From NCBI GenBank assembly GCA_963837445.1, contig CAWINK010000022.1, positions 310,001-374,000 on the forward strand: DNA of 64,000 nt. The letters run 5' to 3'. The notes under the pieces are model-generated. The model worked only from the letters and a program-made list of their open reading frames with translations, had not been told where the DNA came from and ran no database searches. This document shows, piece after piece, positions 31,649 through 40,683 of this stretch; position 1 is the stretch's first letter; each line of letters opens with the position of its first letter. Origin of the DNA: JACVRW01 sp963837445 (GTDB lineage: Bacteria; Actinomycetota; Thermoleophilia; Solirubrobacterales; Thermoleophilaceae). The position numbers and the translations under genes are program-made.

Positions 31649-32416
31649 TCAGTTGCTGTTGCGCTCCCAGATCAGCTTGAGCCCCTGAAGCGTCAGCCTG
31701 TCGTCCACCTCGTCGACCTGCTCGCAGAAGGGCACGATCGCCTCCGCGAAGCCGCCCGTGGCGATCGCGGTGGCCTCCTCGCCGAGCTCCTCCCGCAGGC
31801 GCGCGACGATCGCATCGACCTGACCCGCAAAGCCGTATACGACTCCGGCCTGGATCGCCTCCTGCGTGCCCTTGCCGATCGCGTGGCGTGGTGCCTCGAT
31901 GTCCACCCGCGGGAGGCGCGCCGCCCGGGCCGACAGCGCCTCGAGCGAGATCTCGATTCCGGGCGAGATCACGCCGCCGAGGTACTCGCCCTCCGACGAG
32001 ACGACGTCGTAGTTGATCGCCGTGCCGAAGTCGACCGCGATGCACGCGCCGCCCACGCGCTCGTAGGCGGCGATCGCGTTCACGAGGCGGTCGGCCCCCA
32101 GCTCCTGCGGACGGTCGATCCTGATCGGCATGCCGGTCTTGAGCTCGGGTCCCACGAGCGCGCCGCGGCCGTCGAAGTAACGCTCGATCATCTGCTCGTA
32201 CTCGTGCGCCAGCGTCGGGACCACCGACGACACGATCGCGGCGTGCACGTCCGCAAGCTTCAGCTCGCGCAGGCCGAGCAGGCCCGCAAGCACCGTGGCC
32301 ACCTCGTCGGCCGTGGCGAAGCGCGCGGTGGCGAAGCGCCAGTGATGGACGAGCTCGTCGTCCGAGAACATGCCCACGTGGGTCTGGGTGTTGCCGACGT
32401 CGATGGCGAGCAGCAC
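31649..32416 (-). CDS. coaX: Type III pantothenate kinase
   Basis: 255 residues. Catalyses the first step of CoA biosynthesis and belongs to the ASKHA fold. Key sequences: LLAIDVGNTQTHVGMF (phosphate-1 loop), GADRLVNAIAAYERVGGACI, AVDFGTAINYDVVSSEGEYL and GGVISPGIEISLEALSARAA. It starts at a GTG (32416) 10 bp after fabI, physically linking CoA supply to the fatty-acid operon. Confidence 0.93.
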   Translation of the reverse strand: MLLAIDVGNTQTHVGMFSDDELVHHWRFATARFATADEVATVLAGLLGLRELKLADVHAAIVSSVVPTLAHEYEQMIERYFDGRGALVGPELKTGMPIRIDRPQELGADRLVNAIAAYERVGGACIAVDFGTAINYDVVSSEGEYLGGVISPGIEISLEALSARAARLPRVDIEAPRHAIGKGTQEAIQAGVVYGFAGQVDAIVARLREELGEEATAIATGGFAEAIVPFCEQVDEVDDRLTLQGLKLIWERNSN

Positions 32417-32426
32417 GGCGGCGAGC

Positions 32427-33200
32427 TTAAGGCTTCAAGGGCGCGCCCATGGCGTGGAACCCGCCGTCCACGTGCAGGATCTCGCCCGTGATCGCGCGCG
32501 AGAGGTCCGAGAACAGGAAGAGCACCGCGTCCGCGACCGGCGCCGGGTCCGCGCTGTCCCACTTGAGCGGGGCCTGCTTTCCCCACAGGCCGGCGAGTGC
32601 GTCGAAGCCGGGGATTCCCTGCGCGGCCGGGGTCTCGACGGGCCCGGCGGAGATCAGGTTCGCGCGGATGCCGCGCTCGCCGAGGTCACGAGCCAGGTAG
32701 CGCGAGACCGACTCGAGCGCCGCCTTCGCCACACCCATCCAGTCGTACACCGGCCACGCGACCGAGGCGTCGAAGTCCATGCCCACGAGGCTGCCGCCAT
32801 CCTCCATCAGCGGAGCTACCGCCTCGGCGAGCGCCTTGAAGGAGTACGCGCTCGTGCGGAACGCCTGCACGGCCGACTCCGGGGGCGCGGACATGAAGTT
32901 GCCGCCCAGCGCGTCGCCGGGGGCGAAGGCGATCGCGTGCAGCGCGCCGTCGAGGCCGCCGAAGCGCTGCTTCAGCTCGGCGACGAGCGCGTCGAAGTCC
33001 TCCGGGTTGTTCACGTCCAGCTCGAGCACGTCCGGCGGGTCCGGGAGCCGTGCGGCGGCGCGCTCGGTCATGCGGCGGGTGCGCCCGAAGCCGGTGAGCA
33101 GCACCTGGGCCCCCTCCTGCTGGGCCCGCTCAGCGACCGAGTAGGCGATGCTGCCCTTCGTCAGCACGCCCGTGATCAGCAGGCGCTTCCCTTCGAGCAT
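32427..33200 (-). CDS. fabI: Enoyl-ACP reductase (NADH), FabI
   Basis: 257 residues, SDR fold. Reduces enoyl-ACP in each elongation cycle. The ATG at 33200 gives MLEGKRLLITGVLTKGSIAY, the usual FabI start, and overlaps the MaoC stop by one base (TGATG). It has the FabI-specific Y-x6-K pair in VYDWMGVAKAAL and the ISAGPVETPAAQGIPGF substrate loop. A GTG 12 bp earlier is in frame but less likely. Confidence 0.95.
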   Translation of the reverse strand: MLEGKRLLITGVLTKGSIAYSVAERAQQEGAQVLLTGFGRTRRMTERAAARLPDPPDVLELDVNNPEDFDALVAELKQRFGGLDGALHAIAFAPGDALGGNFMSAPPESAVQAFRTSAYSFKALAEAVAPLMEDGGSLVGMDFDASVAWPVYDWMGVAKAALESVSRYLARDLGERGIRANLISAGPVETPAAQGIPGFDALAGLWGKQAPLKWDSADPAPVADAVLFLFSDLSRAITGEILHVDGGFHAMGAPLKP

Positions 33201-33724
33201 CAACCGCGCCACACCAACTCGACGTTCGTGCGAACCACGAGCCGTCCAGCCTGGTTCACGATCCGCAGGTGCGCCTCGACGAGGCCCTGCCCGCCATCGA
33301 GCTCCTGCGTGCGCACAATTTTGCCCTCGACGTGCACGGAATCGCCGATCTTCACAGGTTGCTTGAAGACGGCGTCGTCCACCCGGCGCAGGGCGACGAT
33401 CCGGTCGGGGTCGAGCGGGAGCAGGCCCACGGCAAAGGACAGCACCAGCAGGCCGTGGGCGATCTGCTCGCCGAAGCGGCTGGTGGCGGCCCAGTCGGGG
33501 TCGGTGTGCTGGGGATGGCCATCGCCTGTCAGGGCGGCGAAGGAGAGGATGTCCGACTCGGCGATGGCCCGGCCGGGGGTCTCGAACGTATCGCCGACTG
33601 AGATTGCGCCGAACGGCCGCACGAAAAGGTCCGGCCCGGGAAGGTCAACACGTTGGCGACACATGTGGTCGCTTTCGTGCCCCGCTTCGGCCGCGCGCGG
33701 CTTGCCCAGCGTTGCGCGGCTCAC
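33200..33724 (-). CDS. MaoC-like hot-dog dehydratase, probable 3-hydroxyacyl-ACP dehydratase of the operon
   Basis: Single hot-dog domain with the MaoC hydratase signature: LTGDGHPQHTDPDWAATSRF and GEQIAHGLLVLSFAVGL supply the catalytic Asp and His. The operon has no fabZ or fabA gene, and this one sits between the carboxylase/hydrolase genes and fabI. So it is the natural candidate for the dehydration step, like mycobacterial HadB. The GTG at 33724 overlaps the previous stop (GTGA). An internal ATG at 33664 would remove a 20-residue non-conserved head and is about equally plausible. Confidence 0.85.
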   Translation of the reverse strand: MSRATLGKPRAAEAGHESDHMCRQRVDLPGPDLFVRPFGAISVGDTFETPGRAIAESDILSFAALTGDGHPQHTDPDWAATSRFGEQIAHGLLVLSFAVGLLPLDPDRIVALRRVDDAVFKQPVKIGDSVHVEGKIVRTQELDGGQGLVEAHLRIVNQAGRLVVRTNVELVWRG

Positions 33725-34299
33725 GCTGCGGTTAGCCGGAAGCGCTTTCGGATGGCGCGCAGGAACTCGCGCGCCGCCTGGCGGTGTCCCTCGGCCGAGG
33801 GGTGGAAGCCGTCTGCCGCGTAGATCTTGCGCTCGTTTGCCAGCGGGTGGTCGAAGCTCTCCATCAGGACCACGTCGTGGCGGCGAGCGACCCTGCGCAG
33901 CGCGGCGTTGAAGCGCTGCATCCCCTCCTCCACGCGGGCGCGCGTGCGCGGGCGCAGGTCGAGGAAGCGCGAGATGTCCGGATAGGTGGCGGTGACGATC
34001 TGCGCCTTCGGCAGCTCTCGCCGCAGCCGCGCGAACATCCGCGAGAGACGTGCGGCGTAGGCCTCCGGGTCCGGCCTCGTGTTGAACAGGACGTCGTTGG
34101 CACCGCAGACGAGCGTGATCACGTCGGGCTGGAGCTCGAGCGCGCGCTCGAGCTGGTCGCGCTCAACCTGCTCGCTGGTGGCACCCACCGACGCCAGGTT
34201 CACGTAGCGGCCGCCGAGCTGCCGCGCAAGCTCGTCGGCCCAGCGGGGCTGCCCGGGCTCGAGGCCTGCGGTGAAGCTGTCGCCGAGGGCCACGTACAT
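33721..34299 (-). CDS. SGNH/GDSL-family hydrolase inside the fatty-acid operon
   Basis: 192 residues with all SGNH blocks: the nucleophile in MYVALGDSFTAG (block I), Gly in LASVGATSEQ, Asn in TLVCGANDVLFNTRPD (block III), and Asp/His in AADGFHPSAEGHRQAA (block V). There is no signal peptide, so it acts in the cytoplasm. Its ATG overlaps the accD stop (TGATG) and its stop overlaps the MaoC start (GTGA). That coupling within FAS II suggests a thioesterase or lysophospholipase role like TesA. The substrate is inferred from position only. Confidence 0.9.
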   Translation of the reverse strand: MYVALGDSFTAGLEPGQPRWADELARQLGGRYVNLASVGATSEQVERDQLERALELQPDVITLVCGANDVLFNTRPDPEAYAARLSRMFARLRRELPKAQIVTATYPDISRFLDLRPRTRARVEEGMQRFNAALRRVARRHDVVLMESFDHPLANERKIYAADGFHPSAEGHRQAAREFLRAIRKRFRLTAA

Positions 34300-35781
34300 C
34301 ACAGCGGGATGTTCCCTCCGCCGTTGCCGTAATCACCCGCGCCCGACAGCGCGGCCAGCGCACCGGCGAGGCGCCGGCGCGTCTCCCTGGGCGGCACGAG
34401 CTCGTCGATGAACCCCTCGCGCGCCGCCGCGACAGCGGACACGTGCTCCGCGGCGTATTCGTCGGCGAGCCGGTCGTGCTCGCGCTCGGGGTCGTCGGCC
34501 GCGGCGATCTCGCGCCGGTGCACGATGCCCACGGCCTGCTTCGGCCCCATGATCCCGATCTGCGCGTCCGGCCAGGCGAGCGCCAGGTCCGCGCCGAGGT
34601 CCTTGGAGTTCATCGTGATGAAGCCGCCGCCGTAGGCCTTGCGCAGCACCACGGTGACCTTCGGCACCACGGCCTCGGCGAACGCGTGCAAGAGCTTGGC
34701 CCCGTGGCGGATCACGCCGAGGCCCTCCTGCTTGGTGCCGGGCAGGAAGCCCGGCGTGTCCACGAGCACCACGAGCGGCAGCCCGAAGGCGTTGCAGGTG
34801 CGCACGAACTTGGCTGCCTTCTGCGCCGCGTCCGCGTCGATCACGCCGCCGAGATACCAGGGCTGATTCGCGATCACGCCCACGGCGCGGCCATCGATCC
34901 GGCAGAACGCGGTGACCATGTTGCGCGCCCAGCGCTCGGACACCTCGAGCAGCTCCGCGTTGTCCACGATCGCGCGGATCACGTCGCGCACGTCGTAGAC
35001 CTTGCGTGGCGACTCCGGCACGAGTGCCGCAGGGTCCAGGTGCGGCACCGGCGCGGGGATGCCGTGCGGGGGCCGTTCGCCGGCGTGCTGGGGAAGGTGG
35101 GCGAGCAGTTCGCGCACCAGTCCCACAGCCTTGTGGTCGTTCGCCGCCACGAACTGGCAGACGCCGTTCTTCGCGTGCACGCGCGGGCCGCCGAGCTCGT
35201 CGGTGCGTCACGTCCTCGCCCATGACCTCGCGCACCACGCCTGGCCCGGTGAGGAACATCGCCGAGCCCTCCGTCATGACCACGAAGTCGGTGAGCGCCG
35301 GCGAGTACGCGCCGCCGCCGGCGGACACGCCCGTGATCACGGAGATCTGCGGGACCTTGCCGGAGAGCCGGACGCTCTCGCGGAAGATCCGGCCGTAGCC
35401 GCCGAGGGCGGCGATCCCGTCGTCCATCCGGGCGCCGCCGGAGGCGACGAAGCCGATCACCGGAGCGCCGGCCCGGCCGGCGAGCTGCATCACGCGCACG
35501 ATCGTCTCGGCGTGGGCCTCGCCCAGCGAGCCGCCTGCGAAGGTCTGGTCCTGCGCGTAGCAGTAGACCGGGCGCCCGGCGATCGTGCCGGCCGCGCCTA
35601 TCACGCCGTCGCCCTCGCGCATGCGCTTGGACTCGCGCCGCGGCAGCACGGTCGAGCGAATCACATGCAGCGATCCCGGATCGCAGAGCAGCTCGAGCCG
35701 GTCGCGAGCGGTGATCTCGCGGGGCTCCTTCAGCAGTGGCGAGATGCGCTCTGCGGGCATCCTGTCGGCAAGGGCGCTCAT
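34299..35781 (-). CDS. accD: Acyl-CoA carboxylase carboxyltransferase subunit (frameshift near 35210)
   Basis: About 493 residues after correcting one base near 35210. Transfers carboxyl from biotin to acetyl- or propionyl-CoA. Crotonase-fold halves are visible: VIGFVASGGARMDDGIAALG, GVSAGGGAYSPALTDFVVMT, then LVVLVDTPGFLPGTKQEGLG, VVLRKAYGGGFITMNSKDLG and AWPDAQIGIMGPKQAVGIVH. It resembles the single-chain PccB/AccD type of actinobacteria rather than separate AccA and AccD. Position after fabF suggests malonyl-CoA supply. The ATG overlaps the fabF stop (ATGA). Confidence 0.9.
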
Positions 35782-36981
35782 GAAGCCTCCAGGCAGAGGA
35801 CGGCGTTGTGCCCGCCGAAGCCGAACGCGTTCGACAGCCCGATGGCCCGGGCGTCACCGTTCGTCAGCGGACGAGCCTCGTTCGGCACGTAGTCCAGGTC
35901 GAGCCCCTCGTCGGGCTCCTCGTAGTTCAGGGTCGGCGGCGCGATGCGGTCGCGCAGCGCCAGCAGCGTGGCGATCGCCTCCACGGCGCCCGCGGCGCCG
36001 AGCAGGTGGCCGATGGCCGACTTGGTCGAGCTGATCGGCATGCGCGCCGCCAGCTCCTCGCCGAGCGCCGCCTTGATGGCGTTCGTCTCGGAGCGGTCGT
36101 TCAGCGGCGTGGACGTGCCGTGCGCGTTCACGTACAGGACGTCCTTCGCCTCGATCCCCGCGTCCTTCAGCGCCAGCTCCATCGCCTTCGCCGCGCCGCG
36201 GCCGGTCGGGCTCGGGGGCGGTCAGGTGATGTGCGTCCGAGGTTGCGGCGTAGCCGCGGACGTAGCCGAGGATGCGCGCGCCGCGCTCGCGGGCGGCCTG
36301 CTCCTCCTCGAGCACCAGGATGCCGGCACCCTCGCCCATCACGAAGCCGTCGCGGCGGCGGTCGAACGGGCGCGAGATGCCGCTCGGCGAGAGCGCCTCC
36401 ATGCGCGCGAACGCGGCGGTGGCGAGCGGGGTTATCACGGCCTCGCTGCCGCCGGTCACGACCGCGTCGGCGTCGCCGTAGCGGATCAGCCGCTCGGCCA
36501 TGCCGATCGCGTGGGCGCCGGCCGCGCAGGCCGACACCGTCCCGAACGACTGGCCGCGCAGGTTGTGCTTCATCGCGACCACGCCGGCGGCGGCGTTCGC
36601 CATCAGCAGCGGAATCGACAGCGGCGAGATGCGCTCGGCGCCCTCGTCGCGCAGGATGATGTGCTGGGCCTCCAGCGTGCCGAGGCCTCCGATCCCGGTT
36701 CCGATGACGCTGGCGGCGCGGTCCGGGTCGTATGGCCCACCGTTCTCCCAGCCTGCGTCCTCGATCGCCTCGGCGGCGGCGGCCAGCGCGAACTGCGTGT
36801 AGCGGTCCGAGCGGCGCACCTCCTTCACGGACAGGTGCTCCTTGGGCTCGAACTCGCTCGCGCGGCCGAACCCGTCCTCGATCCCGGACTGGCCAGCGCT
36901 CCAGCGCTCGTGCAGCGTGCGGGCGCCCACGCCCAGGGGCGTGACGGCGCCGACGCCGGTGATGACAACCGACCGCGTCAT
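35778..36981 (-). CDS. fabF: 3-oxoacyl-ACP synthase II (frameshift near 36205)
   Basis: About 400 residues. Condensing enzyme for chain elongation. Catalytic Cys162 is in QSFGTVSACAAGAHAIG. The two catalytic His are in VLYVNAHGTSTPLNDRSETN and STKSAIGHLLGAAGAVEAIA, which follow the frameshift near 36205. GLSNAFGFGGHNAVL closes the thiolase fold. The ATG at 36981 overlaps the acpP stop (ATGA). Confidence 0.94.
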
Positions 36982-37226
36982 CCGAGCTTCGACATCACCA
37001 GGTCGACGGCCTGACGGACGGTCGCAACACCCTCCATGTCCTCGCCCTTGAGCTGCACGCCGTACTCGTCCTCGACGATCTGCGCGAGCTCGACCAGGTC
37101 GAGCGAGTCCACGTCCAGCGACTCGAAGGTCGCATCAGGGTTGATCGCGCCCGGCTCGGCGCCGAACTCCTCGAGGGCCTCGAACACCCTGCCCTCGATC
37201 TCTTCACGTGTAGCTGTTGCTGCCAT
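36978..37226 (-). CDS. acpP: Acyl carrier protein
   Basis: 82 residues, acidic, four-helix ACP. Ser41 in ESLDVDSLDLVELAQI is the phosphopantetheine site. It is placed between fabG and fabF as in most FAS II operons, with the stop overlapping the fabF ATG and an AGGAGGAA ribosome site before its ATG. Confidence 0.96.
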   Translation of the reverse strand: MAATATREEIEGRVFEALEEFGAEPGAINPDATFESLDVDSLDLVELAQIVEDEYGVQLKGEDMEGVATVRQAVDLVMSKLG

Positions 37227-37246
37227 TCAGTTCCTCCTTGTCTTCA

Positions 37247-37984
37247 TTAGGCGGTGAGGCCTCCGTCAACGGTGAGGCAGACCCCGGTTACGTACGCGGC
37301 GCCGTCTGACGCCAGGAACCGCACGCACTCGGCCACCTCGTCCGGCGTGCCTGCCCTGCGGGCGGGCACGTGCTCCAGCAAGTTCTCTGCGATGCCGTGG
37401 CTCATGTCGGTCTCGATCAGACCGGGGGCCACGGCGTTCACGGTCACCCCGCGGCGAGCCACCTCGGCCGCCACGGTCCTCGTCATCGCGACGAGGCCGG
37501 CCTTCGATGCAGCGTAGTTGGCCTGTCCGGCATTTCCCCGGACCGCGCCCACGATCGACGCGATGTTCACCACGCGGCCGTAGCGGTTGCGGATCATCGG
37601 CCTCAGCGCGCGGCGGGTGAGCCGGAAGGCGGCGGACAGGTTCGTGTCGATCACGCGGTTCCAGTCGTCGTCATCGATCATCGGCGCGAGGCCGTCTGCC
37701 GTGACGCCAGCGTTGTTCACCAGCACGAGCACCGGCCCGAACTCCTCCTCGAGTGCCGTGAAGAGCGCATCGGCGGTGGCGGGATCGGTCACGTCGCCCT
37801 GGAGTGCCTTCGCGCGGCCGCCCGCGCTCGTGATCTCCTCGACCACGGCCTCGGCCGCCTCGGTGTCGCTGCGGTAGTTCACGCCCACCGGCCAGCCCTC
37901 CCGCGCGAGCGCCTTGGCGATCGCCGCACCGATCCCGCGCGATGCGCCGGTGACGAGTGCGCTGCCATCCGGTCGTCCATTCAT
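37247..37984 (-). CDS. fabG: 3-oxoacyl-ACP reductase
   Basis: 245 residues, NADPH-dependent SDR. GSALVTGASRGIGAAIAKAL forms the cofactor loop; the Ser-Tyr-Lys triad is in VNIASIVGAVRGNAGQANYA followed by ASKAGL. The ATG at 37984 overlaps the fabH stop (ATGA), so it is preferred over an in-frame ATG nine bases upstream. Ends AYVTGVCLTVDGGLTA. Confidence 0.93.
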   Translation of the reverse strand: MNGRPDGSALVTGASRGIGAAIAKALAREGWPVGVNYRSDTEAAEAVVEEITSAGGRAKALQGDVTDPATADALFTALEEEFGPVLVLVNNAGVTADGLAPMIDDDDWNRVIDTNLSAAFRLTRRALRPMIRNRYGRVVNIASIVGAVRGNAGQANYAASKAGLVAMTRTVAAEVARRGVTVNAVAPGLIETDMSHGIAENLLEHVPARRAGTPDEVAECVRFLASDGAAYVTGVCLTVDGGLTA

Positions 37985-39036
37985 GCCCCCCATTCGATCA
38001 CGCCGGCCCCCCAGGTGAAACCCGCGCCGAATGCGGCGAGCAGCACGTTCATGCCGGGCTCGAGCATTCCGCGCTCGCGGGCGTCCGCGAGGGCGATCGG
38101 GAGCGTTGCCGAGGAGGTGTTGCCGTAGCGGTCGATGCAGTTGATCACGCGGTCGTCGTCCAGGCCGAGCCGCTCGCCAACCGCCGTGAGGATGCGCGCG
38201 TTCGCCTGGTGGTAGACGAACAGGTCGATCTCGTCCAGGTCCAGGCCGGCGCGCTGCGTGGCCTCGACGCTCGCGTCGGACATCCGGTGGACCGCCGCCT
38301 TGAAGGTGTCGTGGCCCTGCATGTGGATGATCCGCTCCTCATGTGAGACACAGATCGCGCCGGCTCCGGCGGCGTCGCAGTGCAGGACGATGTCGCCGAT
38401 TTGGCCACCGTCGGTCGAGGGCGCCACCAGCGCGGCGCCCGCGCCGTCCGCGAACAGCGCCGCCGTGCCGCGGTCGGAGCTATCCACGAAGCGGCTCAGC
38501 ACCTCTGCGCCGATCACGAGCACGTTCTCACTGCGGCCACCCTCCACCTGGGCCGCGGCAAGTGAGAGTGCGGACAGGAAGCCAGTGCATGCCGCCCCAA
38601 CGTCCATCGCGCCCGCGTGCGTGGCACCGAGCTCCCTTGCCACAAGCGGAGCGGCGTTCGGGAGGAGATCGTCAGCGGCCACCGTTGCCACCAGCACGAG
38701 GTCCACGTCCTCGGGTGCCACGTTCGCCTCCACGAGCGCCGCGCGGCCCGCGGCCGCGGCGATGTCCTGGAGGCGCTCGCCTTCCGACACGCAGCGCCGC
38801 TCGTGCACGCCCGTGCGGTGCACGATCCACTGCTCCGTCACACCGGCGGCCTCCGCCACCGTCGCGTTCGAGACCACGCGCTCGGGCATGGCCGTGGCCA
38901 CGGACGCCAGGGCGGCCGCGCGCTGTTGGCGTTCCCACGGCATGGGGGTCGCCGTCGCCGCCGCTGCGGGGTCGGAGGCGGCGGCATCGCGCACGGCCGC
39001 CCTCGCGCCCGTCCATAGAACGTCTGGACTACGCAC
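37981..39036 (-). CDS. fabH: 3-oxoacyl-ACP synthase III
   Basis: Initiates fatty-acid chains from acyl-CoA and malonyl-ACP. The triad is present: Cys in AMDVGAACTGFLSALSLAAA, His in EIDLFVYHQANARI, Asn in CIDRYGNTSSATLPIALADA. Two starts are possible. The GTG at 39036 overlaps the fabD stop and adds a 31-residue Ala-rich head. The ATG at 38943 gives MPWERQQRAAALASVATAMP and the family-typical 320 residues. Operon overlap favours the first, family length the second. Confidence 0.93.
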   Translation of the reverse strand: MRSPDVLWTGARAAVRDAAASDPAAAATATPMPWERQQRAAALASVATAMPERVVSNATVAEAAGVTEQWIVHRTGVHERRCVSEGERLQDIAAAAGRAALVEANVAPEDVDLVLVATVAADDLLPNAAPLVARELGATHAGAMDVGAACTGFLSALSLAAAQVEGGRSENVLVIGAEVLSRFVDSSDRGTAALFADGAGAALVAPSTDGGQIGDIVLHCDAAGAGAICVSHEERIIHMQGHDTFKAAVHRMSDASVEATQRAGLDLDEIDLFVYHQANARILTAVGERLGLDDDRVINCIDRYGNTSSATLPIALADARERGMLEPGMNVLLAAFGAGFTWGAGVIEWGA

Positions 39037-39877
39037 CGGCGGCCTCCATCGCACCGGCGAGTGACTTTCGTACAAGGTTCGTCAGGACCTGGCCCGGCCC
39101 GGTCTCCACGAAGTTGGTGGCGCCGCGCGCGTCGAGCGCGCGCATCACGTCGAGCCAGCGAACCGGGTGCGTGATGGCCTGCACGAGCCGCTCGCGGATG
39201 TCGTCGAAGGGCTCGGCGGTCACACACGAGTAGACGGGCACGCGCGGCTCCGAGATCGCGGTCTCCGCCAGGAGCGCGCGGAAGGGCTCCACGGCCGGCT
39301 CCATCAGGGGTGAGTGGAAGGCGCCGGCCACCGGCAACCGCTTCCCGCGCACGCCGCGCTCCTTGAGCTGCGCCTCCGCGTCGTCGAGCGCGCTGAGCGC
39401 ACCCGACAGGACGAGCTGGTCCGGGGCGTTGTCGTTCGCGATCGCGACCTGGGTCGCGGCCGCCACCTCGGCAATCGCCTCGCGGTTGCCCTCGCGGGCG
39501 CGAACGGCGGTCATCCCGCCGTCACCGGTCTCCTCGGCGGCCTCCTGCATCAGCCTGCCGCGAGCGGCGACCACGCGCAGCCCGTCCTCCGCTCCGATTG
39601 CCTCCGCGGCCACGAGCGCTGTGATCTCGCCGAGCGAATGGCCGGCCATCAGGTCCGCCCGCGTGCCCAGCTCCGCATGGCCCGCCAGCGCGGCGCAGTA
39701 GATCGCCGGCTGCGCCCAGCGCGTGCCCTCGGTGGCCCGATCGAACAAATCGGGACCGACCTCGCGCTCGGCGACCTCGAGCAGATCGGGACGGTAACGC
39801 TCCACCGTCCCGCGCATCTCGGCGGTTTGGCTGCCCTGCCCGGGAAAGAGCAGCGCAGTGAGTTGGTTGCGAGCCAT
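39029..39877 (-). CDS. fabD: Malonyl-CoA:ACP transacylase
   Basis: 282 residues. Loads malonyl onto ACP. QLTALLFPGQGSQTAEM is the oxyanion-hole start, Ser81 in MAGHSLGEITALVAAEA is the nucleophile, and His is in LPVAGAFHSPLMEPAVEPF. First gene of the FAS II operon; the ATG at 39877 has only a weak AAGG ribosome site. Confidence 0.95.
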   Translation of the reverse strand: MARNQLTALLFPGQGSQTAEMRGTVERYRPDLLEVAEREVGPDLFDRATEGTRWAQPAIYCAALAGHAELGTRADLMAGHSLGEITALVAAEAIGAEDGLRVVAARGRLMQEAAEETGDGGMTAVRAREGNREAIAEVAAATQVAIANDNAPDQLVLSGALSALDDAEAQLKERGVRGKRLPVAGAFHSPLMEPAVEPFRALLAETAISEPRVPVYSCVTAEPFDDIRERLVQAITHPVRWLDVMRALDARGATNFVETGPGQVLTNLVRKSLAGAMEAAGA

Positions 39878-40002
39878 ACGTAGACCTTGTCTGGCGCGGC
39901 CGTTCGGTTAGCGCGGGGGGACACAGTACCCCCCGGTCGGGGGGGTCAACTGGAACCGCTGGGGGGTACACCGGAAGCGCCCCGGGGATACGCTGCCGCG
40001 CC
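39878..40002. promoter_or_regulatory. fabD/VOC divergent region with G/C-run inverted repeats
   Basis: The 125-bp gap holds competing hairpins. GGGGGG-ACACAGTA-CCCCCC spans 39915-39934, and ACCCCCC-GGT-CGGGGGGGT spans 39928-39946. GTACCCCCC (39926-39934) can also pair with GGGGGGTAC at 39961-39969. Such alternately pairing arms upstream of a fatty-acid operon could be an operator or an attenuator-like leader. No FapR- or FasR-type consensus is recognised. Confidence 0.5.
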
Positions 40003-40374
40003 ATGCAGATGAAACTCGAGGTGGTGCCGATCCCCGTCTCAGACGTGGATCGGGCAAAGGCTTTCTACACGGAGCAGGCCGGATTCAACGCGGACCACGA
40101 CCACACGGTCAGCGACGAAATCCGCTTCATCCAGCTCACGCCTCCGGGCTCGGCATGCTCGATCTCGCTGGGCAAGGGGATCGTGGACACGCCGCCCGGT
40201 TCGGTGCAGGGCCTGATGCTGGTGGTCGACGACATCCAGACCGCGCGGTCCGAGCTGGCCGATCGCGGCGTCGAGGTCTCCGAGGTGCAGGAATTCCCGT
40301 GGGGCTCGTTCGTGTTCTTCAGCGATCCCGACGGCAACGGCTGGGCCGTGCAGCAGATCCCCGACCGGACCTAG
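40003..40374 (+). CDS. VOC (glyoxalase/bleomycin-resistance) family protein
   Basis: 123 residues with the paired beta-alpha-beta-beta-beta modules of the VOC fold: LEVVPIPVSDVDRAKAFYTE at the start and FVFFSDPDGNGWAVQQIP at the end. The late Asp-Pro-Asp-Gly-Asn-Gly turn and possible metal-ligand positions are normal, but the substrate is not predictable. First of three tightly packed plus-strand genes. Confidence 0.88.
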   Translation: MQMKLEVVPIPVSDVDRAKAFYTEQAGFNADHDHTVSDEIRFIQLTPPGSACSISLGKGIVDTPPGSVQGLMLVVDDIQTARSELADRGVEVSEVQEFPWGSFVFFSDPDGNGWAVQQIPDRT

Positions 40375-40385
40375 GCGGCGCGCGG

Positions 40386-40679
40386 ATGCCCTACTTCGCG
40401 GTCACGGTCGAGCACGATCTGAACTGGGACAGCTCGCGACCGATGCGCGAGCAGGACGAGTGGCACGCCCACGCGGAGTTCATGGACGCTCTCGTGGACG
40501 AGGGGTTCGTCGTGCTCGGCGGGCCGGTGAGCGACGGCGACCGCGTTCTGATGGCGGTCTCGGCCGAGAGCGCGCAGGCGGTGGAGGCTCGCCTGGCCGA
40601 GGACCCCTGGAGGCCGATGGGCCTCTTGAGGACCGCGAACGTCGAGCCGTGGGAGATCCTCCTGGACGGGCGGGGCTAG
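40386..40679 (+). CDS. YciI-like protein
   Basis: 97 residues. The pattern MPYFAVTVEHDLNWD, WHAHAEFMDALVDEGFVVLG, GPVSDGDRVLMAV and ANVEPWEILLDGRG fits the YciI fold, a small ferredoxin-like alpha/beta domain with a His-Asp pair thought to be catalytic. Biochemical role unknown. It lies 11 bp after the VOC gene. Confidence 0.78.
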   Translation: MPYFAVTVEHDLNWDSSRPMREQDEWHAHAEFMDALVDEGFVVLGGPVSDGDRVLMAVSAESAQAVEARLAEDPWRPMGLLRTANVEPWEILLDGRG

Positions 40680-40683
40680 GCAC

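Noticed and set aside
34299..35781. Two separate genes for the carboxyltransferase halves
   Set aside because: The two frames join at one base near 35210 and the halves make a normal single-chain AccD/PccB of about 493 residues.
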